Source of the DNA: an uncultured SAR86 cluster bacterium
GTDB lineage: Bacteria; Pseudomonadota; Gammaproteobacteria; Magnimaribacterales; D2472
NCBI GenBank assembly: GCA_902602185.1
Contig: CACKPV010000002.1
Span: forward strand, 62,001-126,000
Reading direction: 5' to 3'
Length of the DNA stretch: 64,000 bases
Below, one piece after another: positions 29,114-38,419 of the stretch. Each line of letters starts with the position of its first letter. The first letter of the stretch is position 1. The position numbers and the translations under genes were made by a program. The notes under the pieces were generated by a model. That model made no database searches, was not told where the DNA came from, and worked only from the letters and a program-made list of their open reading frames with translations.

Positions 29114-29457
29114 GAGTGAATTTCGGTGAGACTTCCATCAAAGCTCCACAATGATTCAAGATCATAATATTTTCTTATCTTCTCAATCATAATATTTACA
29201 ATGACATCCTCGCAATCTATCAAAATCCATTCACAATCGTCATTGCCCTCAACGCCTAAAACAATTTCTCCACTATTTTTGACATTCTCAACAAGTTTCT
29301 CAGATAATGCTTTCGCATGTCTTGCTGAGGTTGCCGTAGCAAAAATCATGGAGTTTGCTAAAGATGAAATCTTTTCAACACTGATAACATTTATATTGTG
29401 TGCTTTTAGATCTTCTAAAGAATTGAGACAGAGAGTTTGGAGCGATTTTTTTTTCAA
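29110..29457 (-). CDS. rsfS: ribosome silencing factor RsfS
   Basis: About 115 residues from a TTG at 29457, which gives MKKKSLQTLCLNSLEDLKA, the usual RsfS start. The track's ATG at 29526 adds 23 Lys-rich residues and would run across the divergent gene's promoter. Family blocks: SSLANSMIFATATSARHAKAL and GEIVLGVEGNDDCEWILIDCEDVIVNIM. It binds uL14 and prevents subunit joining in starvation. The usual upstream neighbour nadD is not here; a divergent membrane gene takes its place. Confidence 0.9.
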   Translation of the reverse strand: MKKKSLQTLCLNSLEDLKAHNINVISVEKISSLANSMIFATATSARHAKALSEKLVENVKNSGEIVLGVEGNDDCEWILIDCEDVIVNIMIEKIRKYYDLESLWSFDGSLTEIHS

Positions 29458-29516
29458 ATTATTTTTTGATTTTTCTTTTAAAGTATATGATAAAAAAAGT
29501 TTTTTTTCTTGATGAA

Positions 29517-29930
29517 ATGGAATCAATTTTTTTAGATTATTTTAAGGTTGTAATCCCTTATCTTGTTGGTATCTCAATTTTTATTATGGTTATCAGTTTG
29601 TTAAGTATCAAATGGTTGGTAAATCAAATTCCAAGTGACTACCTTATAAAGAACACAACAGAAACTTCTTTTAATAAGCTTCCAGTTCCATTAAGGATTT
29701 TGATCTTTATCTTCAAAAACTTGTTGGGTTATTTGCTGATATTAGGAGGGATGATCATGTTAATTCTTCCCGGTCAAGGATTGTTAACCATGATGGTAGG
29801 ATTAGTACTAAGTGATTATCCTGGAAAAAAAGCATTTGAAAAAAAAATTATTGCATCTGAACCTATCTTAAAAACAATTAATTGGGCAAGAAAAAAATCT
29901 GGGGTCAAACCTTTAATCACAGAAAACTAA
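29517..29930 (+). CDS. PGPGW-family transmembrane protein
   Basis: About 137 residues from the ATG at 29517; the track's TTG start at 29466 would overlap the rsfS start region. Two or three membrane helices are visible (FKVVIPYLVGISIFIMVI and LGYLLILGGMIMLILPG...). The core ILPGQGLLTMMVGLVLSDYPGKKAFEKK and the tail INWARKKSGVKPL match the layout of the small PGPGW proteins, with PGQG in place of PGPG. The function is unknown. Only about 60 bp separate it from the divergent rsfS. Confidence 0.72.
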   Translation: MESIFLDYFKVVIPYLVGISIFIMVISLLSIKWLVNQIPSDYLIKNTTETSFNKLPVPLRILIFIFKNLLGYLLILGGMIMLILPGQGLLTMMVGLVLSDYPGKKAFEKKIIASEPILKTINWARKKSGVKPLITEN

Positions 29931-29935
29931 TTCCT

Positions 29936-29944
29936 TGTTATAAT
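29936..29944 (+). promoter_or_regulatory. extended -10 promoter of the oxidoreductase gene
   Basis: TGTTATAAT fits the extended -10 element TGnTATAAT. The last base is 5 bp before the ATG at 29950, so transcription should begin at or next to the start codon, giving a leaderless mRNA. No convincing -35 is needed or seen. Confidence 0.6.
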
Positions 29945-29949
29945 GAGTC

Positions 29950-30954
29950 ATGACTATATCTAATACCAAATGGGTTCTTAAATCTCGACCGTCTGGTCTC
30001 GTAAAAGAAGATAATTTTGAACTAATTACGGAAGAACTCTCAGAATTAAATGAGGGCGATCTTCTTCTTGAAAATCAATATTTATCTTTTGATCCAACTC
30101 AAAGAATGTGGTTGACAGATCTTCCCGGATATCTGCCTCCGGTGCAAATTGATGAGGTCGTCAGGTCAGGAGGTGTTGGTAAAGTCGTTGAATCAAAGAA
30201 TGACGCTTATCAGGTCGGAGATCTTTTGACAGGCCTTGTTGGCTGGCAAAAATTTTGCCAGGTTTCTGCCAATGTGTTGCCATTTTTTAGAAAAATTCCT
30301 GATAATCTCCCTATACCTACAACTATGAATGTGTTTGGTTCCACAGGATTAACAGCCTATTTTGGACTCTTAGATGTAGGCAAGCCAAAAGAAGGTGAAA
30401 CAGTTGTTGTTTCAGGTGCTGCCGGAGCAACCGGTTCCGTTGTTGCACAGATTGCCAAAATTATGGGTTGTCATGTTATTGGTATTGCTGGTGGTGCCGA
30501 GAAATGCCAATGGTTAAAAGAGATTGGAGTGGATGATGTCATAGATTATAAAGAAGAGAATGTTCCAGAAAGACTGACTCAACTTGCCAAAAATGGTATT
30601 GATATTTATTTTGATAATGTTGGTGGTCCCATTATGGAATCGGTATTATTCTTGATAAACCTCAACGCAAGAATTGTCATGTGTGGGAGCATCTCAAACT
30701 ATACTGGTGAAAACTTACCAAAAGGTCCCATGAATCTTACGATGCTTATTATCAAGAGAGCTTCCATAGAAGGTTTTTTAGTTCTGGATTATATGCATCG
30801 AGCAGATGAAGCATATACTGATCTAATCAAATGGGTCGAAGACGGCAAAATTATTCATCGTGAAGATGTGCAGGAGGGACTAGAAAATTGTCCCCAAACC
30901 CTTAATCGTTTATTTACTGGAGCTAATAAAGGTAAGCAATTATTAAAGATTTAA
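29950..30954 (+). CDS. NADP-dependent oxidoreductase, MDR superfamily (CurA/leukotriene B4 dehydrogenase type)
   Basis: A 334-residue protein. MDR features: LSFDPTQRMWL near the N-terminus, typical of the PTGR/CurA subgroup, the nucleotide-binding GAAGATGSVVAQIAKIMG, and FDNVGGPIMESVL. There are no zinc ligands. It probably reduces double bonds conjugated to a carbonyl using NADPH; the true substrate is unknown. It appears to have its own promoter and ends directly against the convergent LON-domain gene with no spare base. Confidence 0.88.
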   Translation: MTISNTKWVLKSRPSGLVKEDNFELITEELSELNEGDLLLENQYLSFDPTQRMWLTDLPGYLPPVQIDEVVRSGGVGKVVESKNDAYQVGDLLTGLVGWQKFCQVSANVLPFFRKIPDNLPIPTTMNVFGSTGLTAYFGLLDVGKPKEGETVVVSGAAGATGSVVAQIAKIMGCHVIGIAGGAEKCQWLKEIGVDDVIDYKEENVPERLTQLAKNGIDIYFDNVGGPIMESVLFLINLNARIVMCGSISNYTGENLPKGPMNLTMLIIKRASIEGFLVLDYMHRADEAYTDLIKWVEDGKIIHREDVQEGLENCPQTLNRLFTGANKGKQLLKI

Positions 30955-31539
30955 CTATTTATCTCTGATTGTCTGGATAATCTTAGATAGAATCTTTAAT
31001 CGTTGTCCGGCATCAAATGCATTCAAGAGCAATTGTTTTTCGTCTGTACTTAAAGGTATGAGACTTCCAAGATGATAAGTTACAGAATCGGCAGAGGTAA
31101 GATCGATTTCAATTGGTAAAGTTTTAATATTTGGATGATCTTTAAGTTGCGTTAATACATCCAGCAAATCTGGGTATCTTGCCAACAGAGATTGATCATC
31201 AACCTGTGGCTCTACTTGTGGCAAAATTTCACCAATATAAGATCTGTCTTCTAATTGAACAATAGATTTGATATCAACTTTCTCCTTAGCTTTAACCGTA
31301 ATCCCTAATAGACCATTTGGAAGATTGTTAAAATCAATGATCTCCACCAGAGTCCCTCTTTTTTCAATACCAAAATTTATGTTGTCAGATTTATCAGACT
31401 TGAACGAAATAACAAACCCTCTTTGATGAGTCATACAGTCTTTAACCATATTCAGGTACCTCGGCTCAAAAATTTGTAATGATTGTAGTGTGCCAGGAAG
31501 CACAACAATCTGAAGAGGGAAAATTGGGAGATTAATCAT
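30955..31539 (-). CDS. LON substrate-binding-domain protein
   Basis: About 194 residues starting MINLPIFPLQIVVLPG (the track begins two codons earlier at 31545). This is the N-terminal LON/PUA-like domain found in Lon protease, here without ATPase or protease domains: LQIFEPRYLNMVKDCM and FGIEKRGTLVEI are the typical strands. The tail is helical (LLLNAFDAGQRLKILSKI). Such proteins are widespread in Gammaproteobacteria, with unclear function. It overlaps the end of mpl by about 8-14 bp and is co-transcribed with it. Confidence 0.85.
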   Translation of the reverse strand: MINLPIFPLQIVVLPGTLQSLQIFEPRYLNMVKDCMTHQRGFVISFKSDKSDNINFGIEKRGTLVEIIDFNNLPNGLLGITVKAKEKVDIKSIVQLEDRSYIGEILPQVEPQVDDQSLLARYPDLLDVLTQLKDHPNIKTLPIEIDLTSADSVTYHLGSLIPLSTDEKQLLLNAFDAGQRLKILSKIIQTIRDK

Positions 31540-32860
31540 CTGCACACAACCTTATTAACGGCTGAATAATTTTTTGACTATCCCTATTGGTCATAATTAA
31601 AAATATATCATAATCTTTAAACTTATCTTTCATTTCAGCTTCTAAGTCTGCATGACTTCCAAAAAAAGACTCATTGATTTTAGGCATAGAATTGATCATT
31701 GGTGATTTTGAAGTATCTAACCAGCAAACATCAAAATCAGCGGCAATATCATTTAAACTTTCATTGTGATGCCCACTTGTCATTGTATTTGAACCAGCCT
31801 CAACAATTGCCAACAGTTTTTGCTCAGGAAATTTAGTAACTATAGCTTCAATAGAGCCTCTTACAGCAGTTGGGTGATGAGCAAAATCATCATAAATAGT
31901 CTTCCCTCCAAAATTTCCAACATGTTCAAGTCTTCTTTTTACACCTTGAAATGATTGCAGGTTATTCAAACATTTATTAATTGATAAGCCTTCACTTGCA
32001 GCCACCTGCACTGCCATGATCATATTTTTTTTATTATGACTGCCATCTAGAGGCAACAAATTATTATTACCTGCATATTCTTTACCATTTTTGAAAATAG
32101 TAAATGGATCAAGAATATATCCAAAATCTTTATCATTTTGTTGAAGAATCTGCTTATCACACCAAAGGCCCATATCTAAAACTTCAGAAACGTTTTGATC
32201 ATCGCCAAAACCAAAAACCACTCCTGTCTTGGGCATAATCTTTAAAATGTGATGAAATTGTTTTTGTATTTCAGTGAGATTTGAGAATATATCGGCATGA
32301 TCAAATTCAATATTATTAACTATGAGAGTGCTTGGATTATAGTGAATAAATTTCGATCTTTTATCAAAAAAAGCAGAATCATATTCGTCTGCTTCAATCA
32401 CAAAAATATCATCACTTCCAAGATGTGCAGAATGTTCTAAATTATTGCAGACACCACCGATAAGAAAACCTACATCAATACCTGCTTCTTTAAATAAGTG
32501 CACAATCAAAGAAGTTGTCGTAGTTTTTCCATGCGTTCCCGAAATAGCTACTACTTTTCTATCTTGCAATATTGAACCCAACATGCGGGGACCAGATTGG
32601 TAGGGAAAGTTTTTGTCCAGAATTTTTTCAACACTCTCATTACCTCTTGAGAGATTATTTCCAATAATATATAAATCAGCCTGTGGAAGTTGGTCTGCTG
32701 CATAACCACTGATTAGTCGTAAGTCTAAATCTTCCAGTTGATCAGACATAGGTGGATAAAATTGATAATCTGAGCCTGAAACTGTATGTCCAGATTGGAC
32801 TAAAATTCGTGCCAGTCCTCCCATGAAAGTACCGCAAATACCTAAAATATGAATTTTCAT
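31532..32860 (-). CDS. mpl: UDP-N-acetylmuramate:L-alanyl-gamma-D-glutamyl-meso-diaminopimelate ligase
   Basis: A 442-residue Mur-ligase family protein. HILGICGTFMGGLA is the Mpl form of the N-terminal nucleotide motif (MurC has GxGGxGM), ISGTHGKTTTTSL is the ATP P-loop, FVIEADEYDSAFFDKRSKF the Mpl signature, and IYDDFAHHPTAV the conserved late motif. It re-attaches recycled tripeptide to UDP-MurNAc. Together with amgK/murU at 63 kb, two separate peptidoglycan recycling routes are present in this window. Confidence 0.94.
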   Translation of the reverse strand: MKIHILGICGTFMGGLARILVQSGHTVSGSDYQFYPPMSDQLEDLDLRLISGYAADQLPQADLYIIGNNLSRGNESVEKILDKNFPYQSGPRMLGSILQDRKVVAISGTHGKTTTTSLIVHLFKEAGIDVGFLIGGVCNNLEHSAHLGSDDIFVIEADEYDSAFFDKRSKFIHYNPSTLIVNNIEFDHADIFSNLTEIQKQFHHILKIMPKTGVVFGFGDDQNVSEVLDMGLWCDKQILQQNDKDFGYILDPFTIFKNGKEYAGNNNLLPLDGSHNKKNMIMAVQVAASEGLSINKCLNNLQSFQGVKRRLEHVGNFGGKTIYDDFAHHPTAVRGSIEAIVTKFPEQKLLAIVEAGSNTMTSGHHNESLNDIAADFDVCWLDTSKSPMINSMPKINESFFGSHADLEAEMKDKFKDYDIFLIMTNRDSQKIIQPLIRLCADD

Positions 32861-32872
32861 AAACTTTTGCTA

Positions 32873-32902
32873 ATTAGAACATTTTTGCTAGCATAGTTAC
32901 AA
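32873..32902 (-). promoter_or_regulatory. probable promoter of mpl
   Basis: Minus strand TTGTAA (32897-32902), 18-bp spacer, TCTAAT (32873-32878). The expected start lies about 6 nt before the mpl ATG at 32860. In the same 56-bp gap, TACAAT at 32898-32903 on the plus strand could serve pfp, also with a very short leader. Confidence 0.45.
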
Positions 32903-32916
32903 TCTTAATTAATGCT

Positions 32917-34161
32917 ATGAAAAAGAATCTGTTTTATGCACAATCCGGTGGTGTTACTGCCGTGATTAATGCCACTGCAGGTGCCGTTATCACAGAGGCA
33001 AAAAAATTTCCGAAGCAGATTAATAAAGTCTATGCTGGAAGAAATGGAATTTTGGGGGCACTAAATGAAGAACTTATTGATACCTCAAAAGAGTCAAAGG
33101 CTTTTATAGAATCACTGCAGTTTCGCCCTGGTGGTGTATTTGGATCATGTCGATACAAATTGAAATCTATCGAAGAAAATCTCGGTGAATATCAACGTCT
33201 TATTGAAGTCTTTAAAGCGCATGATATTGGTTACTTTCTCTATAATGGGGGAAATGATTCGGCAGATACTGCCTTCAAAGTGTCTCAAATCAGTCAAAAG
33301 ATGGATTATCCACTAACGTGTATTGCTATCCCAAAAACTGTTGATAACGATCTAGCTGTCACAGACTCCTGTCCTGGTTTTGGTTCAGTTGCAAAATATG
33401 TTGCAACTTCTGTTCAAGAAGCAAGTCTGGACGTTCAATCTATGCGAGAGTCATCAACAAAAGTTTTCATAATGGAAGTCATGGGAAGGCATGCTGGTTG
33501 GATTGCTGCTTCTGGAGCATTAGCAAGGCAGAATAAAAATGATGCTCCTCATATAATTTTGTTACCTGAACTTATGTTTGATCAAAAAAAATTCCTAGAT
33601 ACGGTTAAACATACTGTAGCAAAACTTGGTTTTTGTGTTGTTGTTGCTTCTGAAGGTATTCGAAATAAAAAAGGTAAATTTATTGCTGAGTCCGACACTC
33701 GTGATGCCTTTGGACATGCTCAATTGGGAGGAGTTGCACCTTTCTTGGCAAATTTAGTCTCAAGCAAATTAAACTTAAAAAATCACTGGGCTGTTGCAGA
33801 TTACCTTCAAAGAAGTGCTCGCCATCTAGCATCAGACACAGACCTTCAACATGCTCAGGCTGTTGGGAAATTTGCTGTAAGGTATGCAATGCAAGGAATG
33901 AATGGAGTGATGCCTGTTATCAAACGCCTGCAAGATAATCCATATCGATGGAGCATTGCTTCAGCACCATTATCTAAAATTGCTAATGTAGAGAAGAAAT
34001 TACCCAAAAGTTTTATATCTAAGGATGGTTTTAATATCACTTCAAAGGGCATGACTTATCTCAGACCATTAATAAGAGGAGAGGCTAAATGTGTATATGT
34101 TAATGGTTTGCCAAAACTTCTTGAACCAAAGTTAGTACTGGCAAAAAAGCAACTTACTTAG
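32917..34161 (+). CDS. pfp: 6-phosphofructokinase, probably pyrophosphate-dependent
   Basis: A 414-residue PFK-family protein. The phosphoryl-donor motif reads [10 protein letters not shown], where ATP enzymes have GGDGS. The catalytic loop is PKTVDND, with Lys where ATP enzymes have Gly (PGTIDND). That Lys together with Asp in the GGxD position is the mark of PPi-using enzymes. Substrate motifs MGRHAGWIA and LGGVAPF follow. It would phosphorylate fructose-6-phosphate reversibly, serving glycolysis or gluconeogenesis. Its end overlaps the convergent parC by 8 bp. Confidence 0.87.
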   Translation: MKKNLFYAQSGGVTAVINATAGAVITEAKKFPKQINKVYAGRNGILGALNEELIDTSKESKAFIESLQFRPGGVFGSCRYKLKSIEENLGEYQRLIEVFKAHDIGYFLYNGGNDSADTAFKVSQISQKMDYPLTCIAIPKTVDNDLAVTDSCPGFGSVAKYVATSVQEASLDVQSMRESSTKVFIMEVMGRHAGWIAASGALARQNKNDAPHIILLPELMFDQKKFLDTVKHTVAKLGFCVVVASEGIRNKKGKFIAESDTRDAFGHAQLGGVAPFLANLVSSKLNLKNHWAVADYLQRSARHLASDTDLQHAQAVGKFAVRYAMQGMNGVMPVIKRLQDNPYRWSIASAPLSKIANVEKKLPKSFISKDGFNITSKGMTYLRPLIRGEAKCVYVNGLPKLLEPKLVLAKKQLT

Positions 34162-36424
34162 CAGCATCTTTATCTGAAGAAGTAGATGCTTTTATTTCAA
34201 AATCTATACTACTGACTTGTTGATAACCTCTAGGCAGCGACCTTCCTCGTTTTGCTCTATTTGCAATAAACTTGTCAATATCTTTATTTTTAATAGTCAT
34301 AGAATCGCCATTGAGACGAGTAATTATTAGATCTGCATGATTAGGAAAAGTCTTAAAATGACTTAATCTTTCATCATGCTCTTGGAATTGTTTTTTTGGA
34401 ATATGAATGATTTTGTTGCCCTTACCTTTTGCTAGTTCTGGTAACTGATCTAAGGTAAAAATTAATAATTTACCCAAATTGGTGATGGCTGCAATATAGT
34501 CATGTCCTTCCAGAATCTTTTCGCATGGGAGAATTTGACCTTGATTGGGAACTCGCATAAAAGCTTTCCCAGTTTTCTTGTTCGATGTCATATCTGAAAA
34601 TTTTGCAATGAAACCATATCCTGCAGAGTTAACAATCACAAACCTATCGGAATCAGCCCCAATTGCTACTCCCATAAATTCAACTCCTGATCCCGATGAG
34701 ACTCTTCCTGTAATAGGCTCACCAAGACCCCGTGCTGAGGGCAATGAATGTGCTGGTAAGGTGTAACATTTACCAACGGCATCAATGAATACACAAGGTT
34801 GATTATTTCTTCCTCTACTGAAATCTTTTAAACTGTCCTCTCCTCTGTAGGCAATGGATGCTGGGTCAATCTCGTGGCCTTTTGCACTTCTTATCCAGCC
34901 TGCAACAGATAAAATGATAGTAACTGGATCTGAAGAGATCGTATCCTCTTCGGCATACAGCTTAGCAGATGACTCGCCTTCAATTGGAGAATTTCTCTCG
35001 TCAGCAAATTCATCTTTAATAACTTTAAGTTCATTTTTGATATAAGTCTTGAGGCGTGATTTTGACCCCAAGATTTTCTCAAGCTCCGATTGCTCATTAA
35101 CCAATTCTGCTTGTTCGGTCTCTAATTTGATTTGTTCCAATTTAGCCAATTGACGCAGTTTTATTTCTAAAATTGCATTAGCTTGAATTTCCGTTATAGA
35201 AAATTGACTTATTAAATCTTGCTTAGGCTCATCAGAATTTCGAATAATCTTTATAACTTTGTCTAGGTCTAAGAAAACAATCAACAACCCTTCCAAAATA
35301 TGCAATCGATCATTAACTTGATCCAATCGATGTTCCAGCTTACGAATCACCGTTTGTTTTCTGAAAGCAATCCACTCTTTAATTAAGTCACTTAAGCCAA
35401 AGACTTTTGGCAGACCCTTAAGAGAGATCAGGTTAAAGTTTGCACGATAGTTTTTCTGCAAGTCAGTGGAAGCAAATAAATGGTTCATCAAGTCGTCAGC
35501 ATCAACTCTATTGGATTTAAGTGAGATCACTAATCTTGTTGGTTCTTCATGATCACCTTCATCTCTTAAATCAACGACCATAGGAAGTTTTTTGTTTAAC
35601 ATTTGTGTCGAAATTTGTTCAAGGATTTTTGATCCTGATGCTTGATGCGGTAGATCTGTAACCACAATATCATTACCCTCTTTTTTCCACTTAGCTTGAA
35701 TTTTGTAGGCTCCTTTACCGGTGGTGTACATTTCTTTTAAGTCATCTTTGGAAAGGATAATCGGAGCAGCGTTGCTAAAGTCGGGTCCTTGAATAATTTT
35801 TAACAAATCGTCTACCGTGGCTTTGGGATTTTCAAGGAGATAAATCGTGGCATCAATTACCTCAGATAAATTATGTGATGGAATGTCAGTTGCCATCCCA
35901 ACAGCTATGCCTGTTGTACCGTTCATTAAGATTGATGGTACTTGGGCTGGAAAGATGATGGGCTCTAAAAGAGAGCCATCAAAATTTGGTTGCCAATCCA
36001 CCGTGCCCTGTTTGAGCTCCTTGATTAGTAAGTCTGCAAATTTTGTGAGTTTGGATTCGGTATATCGCATGGCCGCAAAAGACTTTGGATCATCTTGAGA
36101 GCCCCAATTTCCCTGACCGTCCACAAACGGATATCGAAAAGAAAAATGTTGTGCCATCAGCACCATAGCTTCATAGGCAGCAGAGTCTCCGTGAGGATGA
36201 AATTTACCGATAACGTCACCCACGGTTCTTGCTGATTTCTTATACTTTGCCGTTGCATTCAGTCCAAGCTCTGACATGGCATATAAAATTCTTCTTTGAA
36301 CCGGTTTGAGACCGTCGGCCACACTGGGTAAAGCCCGATCTAAAATGACATACATTGAATAATTCAGATATGCATTTTCAGCATAATCCTTAATACTTAA
36401 GGTATCGAGTTTTTCTTTTGTCAT
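34154..36424 (-). CDS. parC: DNA topoisomerase IV subunit A
   Basis: A 756-residue type IIA topoisomerase subunit. The N-terminus has [22 protein letters not shown], the quinolone-determining segment [12 protein letters not shown] keeps Ser81 and Glu85 (wild-type-like), and the catalytic Tyr lies in [10 protein letters not shown]. The C-terminal pinwheel is present but lacks the GyrA-box. With ParE it decatenates daughter chromosomes. Its ATG overlaps the parE stop by one base (TAATG). Confidence 0.96.
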   Translation of the reverse strand: MTKEKLDTLSIKDYAENAYLNYSMYVILDRALPSVADGLKPVQRRILYAMSELGLNATAKYKKSARTVGDVIGKFHPHGDSAAYEAMVLMAQHFSFRYPFVDGQGNWGSQDDPKSFAAMRYTESKLTKFADLLIKELKQGTVDWQPNFDGSLLEPIIFPAQVPSILMNGTTGIAVGMATDIPSHNLSEVIDATIYLLENPKATVDDLLKIIQGPDFSNAAPIILSKDDLKEMYTTGKGAYKIQAKWKKEGNDIVVTDLPHQASGSKILEQISTQMLNKKLPMVVDLRDEGDHEEPTRLVISLKSNRVDADDLMNHLFASTDLQKNYRANFNLISLKGLPKVFGLSDLIKEWIAFRKQTVIRKLEHRLDQVNDRLHILEGLLIVFLDLDKVIKIIRNSDEPKQDLISQFSITEIQANAILEIKLRQLAKLEQIKLETEQAELVNEQSELEKILGSKSRLKTYIKNELKVIKDEFADERNSPIEGESSAKLYAEEDTISSDPVTIILSVAGWIRSAKGHEIDPASIAYRGEDSLKDFSRGRNNQPCVFIDAVGKCYTLPAHSLPSARGLGEPITGRVSSGSGVEFMGVAIGADSDRFVIVNSAGYGFIAKFSDMTSNKKTGKAFMRVPNQGQILPCEKILEGHDYIAAITNLGKLLIFTLDQLPELAKGKGNKIIHIPKKQFQEHDERLSHFKTFPNHADLIITRLNGDSMTIKNKDIDKFIANRAKRGRSLPRGYQQVSSIDFEIKASTSSDKDAAK

Positions 36425-38316
36425 TACACTTCTGCTAAATTACCTTTTTTTTCTAACCATGCTTTTCTATCCGGTGCTCTTTTCTTTGAGAGCAAAAGAT
36501 CAAACATAGAATTTGTATTTTCCGAGGCATTCAATGTTAATTGAATTAACCTCCTCGATTGAGGTTTCATGACTGTTTCTCGTAATTGCGACGGATTCAT
36601 TTCTCCTAAACCTTTAAATCTTTGAATATCAATTTTCACTTTGGTATTGGTTTTGCGAATATTTTTTACAATATTATCTTTTTCTTTTTCGTCTAGAGCA
36701 TAGTAAACCTCTTTTGCAGCATCAATCCGAAACAATGGAGGCATCGCAACAAATATCCTGCCAGCAGTTACCAAAGATTTAAAATGCCTCAGAAATAATG
36801 CACATAAAAGTGTAGCAATATGAAGTCCGTCTGAATCTGCATCAGCCAGAATACAGATTTTGCCATACCGTAATTTTGAGATGTTATCGTCTCCAGGTGT
36901 AACTCCAATAGCTGTTGTTAAATCTTTAATTTCTTGCGACTTTAAAATATCACTACTTTCCAAGTCCCATGTATTGAGAATTTTCCCCCGTAACGGCATG
37001 ATGGCTTGAAACTTTCTCTCGCGTGCCTGTTTTGCAGACCCTCCAGCAGAATCACCTTCTACTAGGAATAATTCACTCTGCTCAATATCATCACTGTTGC
37101 AGTCAGATAATTTTCCAGGCAAAGCTGGACCCTTAAAGGTTTTTTTACGATCCACTTTGACCGTACTCTTTGCACGCTTTTGTGCTGCTCTTATAGCTAA
37201 ATCAGCAATTTTCTCCCCTTCTTCGGTATGTTGATTAAGCCAAATACTCATGGAATCTTTCACTGCCGCACTAACAAAAGAAGTATGATCTTTTGAATCT
37301 AGTCTCTCTTTAGTTTGTCCAGCAAACTGAGGGTTTTGTAACTTTGAAGATATAACGAATACGCAATTAACGAGAATATCTTCAGAATTAATTTTAATAC
37401 CCTTAGGTAATAAATTACGATAGTCACAAAATTCTCTGATTGAATCCAGCAAACCTGCTTTGAAACCATTTAAATGTGAACCTCCTAATGCGGTTGGAAT
37501 CAGGTTGACATAAGTTTCTTTGAGTAAGTCTTTTGAAGTCTCATCAGTCCAATTGATCCCTACATCAATGCCTTGACCTTCTCCATCTTTGCTAAAAATA
37601 AAAGTTTCATCTAGAAGTAATTGACTACACCCAGAAAATTCTTCGACATAATCTCGTAACCCTTCATCAAATATCCATTTGATGCGCTCTGATTTTTTTT
37701 CGTCAAAGTAGTCAATTTGTAAACCTGGACAGAGGACTGCTTTGGCTTTCAGTAAATGTTTTAAACGCTTCTTATCGACTTTTAAAGATTCAAAATATTG
37801 TTGATCTGGCAAAAATGTAACGGCAGTTCCAGAATTCTGTGTCCCTACTTTTCCTACTTCTTTAAGTTCTTGAACTTTTTCACCATCACGAAATCCAATC
37901 GCATACTCCTTGGCATCCCTTTTGATGATCACATTTAGTTCAGCAGATAAAGCATTAACAACGGACACACCCACTCCATGCAACCCTCCTGAAAATCCAT
38001 AATCTTCTCCTGAAAATTTAGCCCCAGCATGCAATTTACAAAGAATGAGTTCAACACCTGAAAGCTGGTGATCGGGATGAATATCAACCGGCATCCCACG
38101 ACCGTTATCAGCCACCTCAATACTGCCATTTTTGTATAAATTTACTTTTATGCGTTTGCAATAACCTGCCAGTGCTTCATCGACAGAATTATCCAGTACT
38201 TCTTGGATTAAGTGATTAGGACAGGTCGTATCGGTATACATACCGGGACGTTTTTTGACTGGTTCAAGCCCAGAAAGGACCTCAATAGCTTTGGCATCGT
38301 ATGCTTTTTTAGACAA
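36424..38316 (-). CDS. parE: DNA topoisomerase IV subunit B
   Basis: A 630-residue protein, the same length as E. coli ParE. The GHKL ATPase part includes [16 protein letters not shown] and [15 protein letters not shown], the transducer domain follows, and the TOPRIM part includes [15 protein letters not shown] and [12 protein letters not shown]. The length (about 630 rather than 800) excludes GyrB of the E. coli type. It shares a 91-bp regulatory gap with tolC that holds two inverted repeats. Confidence 0.96.
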   Translation of the reverse strand: MSKKAYDAKAIEVLSGLEPVKKRPGMYTDTTCPNHLIQEVLDNSVDEALAGYCKRIKVNLYKNGSIEVADNGRGMPVDIHPDHQLSGVELILCKLHAGAKFSGEDYGFSGGLHGVGVSVVNALSAELNVIIKRDAKEYAIGFRDGEKVQELKEVGKVGTQNSGTAVTFLPDQQYFESLKVDKKRLKHLLKAKAVLCPGLQIDYFDEKKSERIKWIFDEGLRDYVEEFSGCSQLLLDETFIFSKDGEGQGIDVGINWTDETSKDLLKETYVNLIPTALGGSHLNGFKAGLLDSIREFCDYRNLLPKGIKINSEDILVNCVFVISSKLQNPQFAGQTKERLDSKDHTSFVSAAVKDSMSIWLNQHTEEGEKIADLAIRAAQKRAKSTVKVDRKKTFKGPALPGKLSDCNSDDIEQSELFLVEGDSAGGSAKQARERKFQAIMPLRGKILNTWDLESSDILKSQEIKDLTTAIGVTPGDDNISKLRYGKICILADADSDGLHIATLLCALFLRHFKSLVTAGRIFVAMPPLFRIDAAKEVYYALDEKEKDNIVKNIRKTNTKVKIDIQRFKGLGEMNPSQLRETVMKPQSRRLIQLTLNASENTNSMFDLLLSKKRAPDRKAWLEKKGNLAEV

Positions 38317-38353
38317 TGTTATTTTTCACGAATATCTATGCAATGACCTTATT

Positions 38354-38373
38354 TTACTCTATTGCGAGAGTAA
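38354..38373. promoter_or_regulatory. inverted repeat in the parE-tolC gap
   Basis: TTACTCT-ATTGCG-AGAGTAA, with perfect 7-bp arms and a 6-bp loop. On the minus strand it falls between possible -35 (TATCAA) and -10 (TAAAAT at 38351-38356) elements of parE, so it may be an operator. No T-run follows, so it is not a terminator. Confidence 0.4.
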
Positions 38374-38393
38374 TTTGATAACATTTCTTAAAG

Positions 38394-38409
38394 ATAACAG
38401 TGTTATAAT
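38394..38409 (+). promoter_or_regulatory. tolC extended -10 promoter overlapped by a 13-bp palindrome
   Basis: ATAACAGTGTTAT (38394-38406) is a perfect 6-1-6 palindrome. It overlaps TGTTATAAT (38401-38409), an extended -10. The expected start site is near 38416, only a few bases before the ATG at 38420. The palindrome centre ACAGTGT is the same as that of the TetR operator at 6387-6401. Confidence 0.5.
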
Positions 38410-38419
38410 GCCTCCTCAA

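Noticed and set aside
29458-29526. ATG at 29526 as the rsfS start and TTG at 29466 as the PGPGW gene start
   Set aside because: Both would make the divergent genes overlap head to head and add non-conserved residues; the inner starts match the families better.
32861-32893. Direct repeat TTTTGCTA (two copies) in the mpl-pfp gap as an operator pair
   Set aside because: The copies are short, A+T-rich and not dyadic; such repeats are expected by chance in this sequence.
38255-38419. N-terminal extension of the tolC ORF in the track
   Set aside because: It overlaps the parE start, the shared promoter and the -10 box; the signal peptide begins only at 38420.
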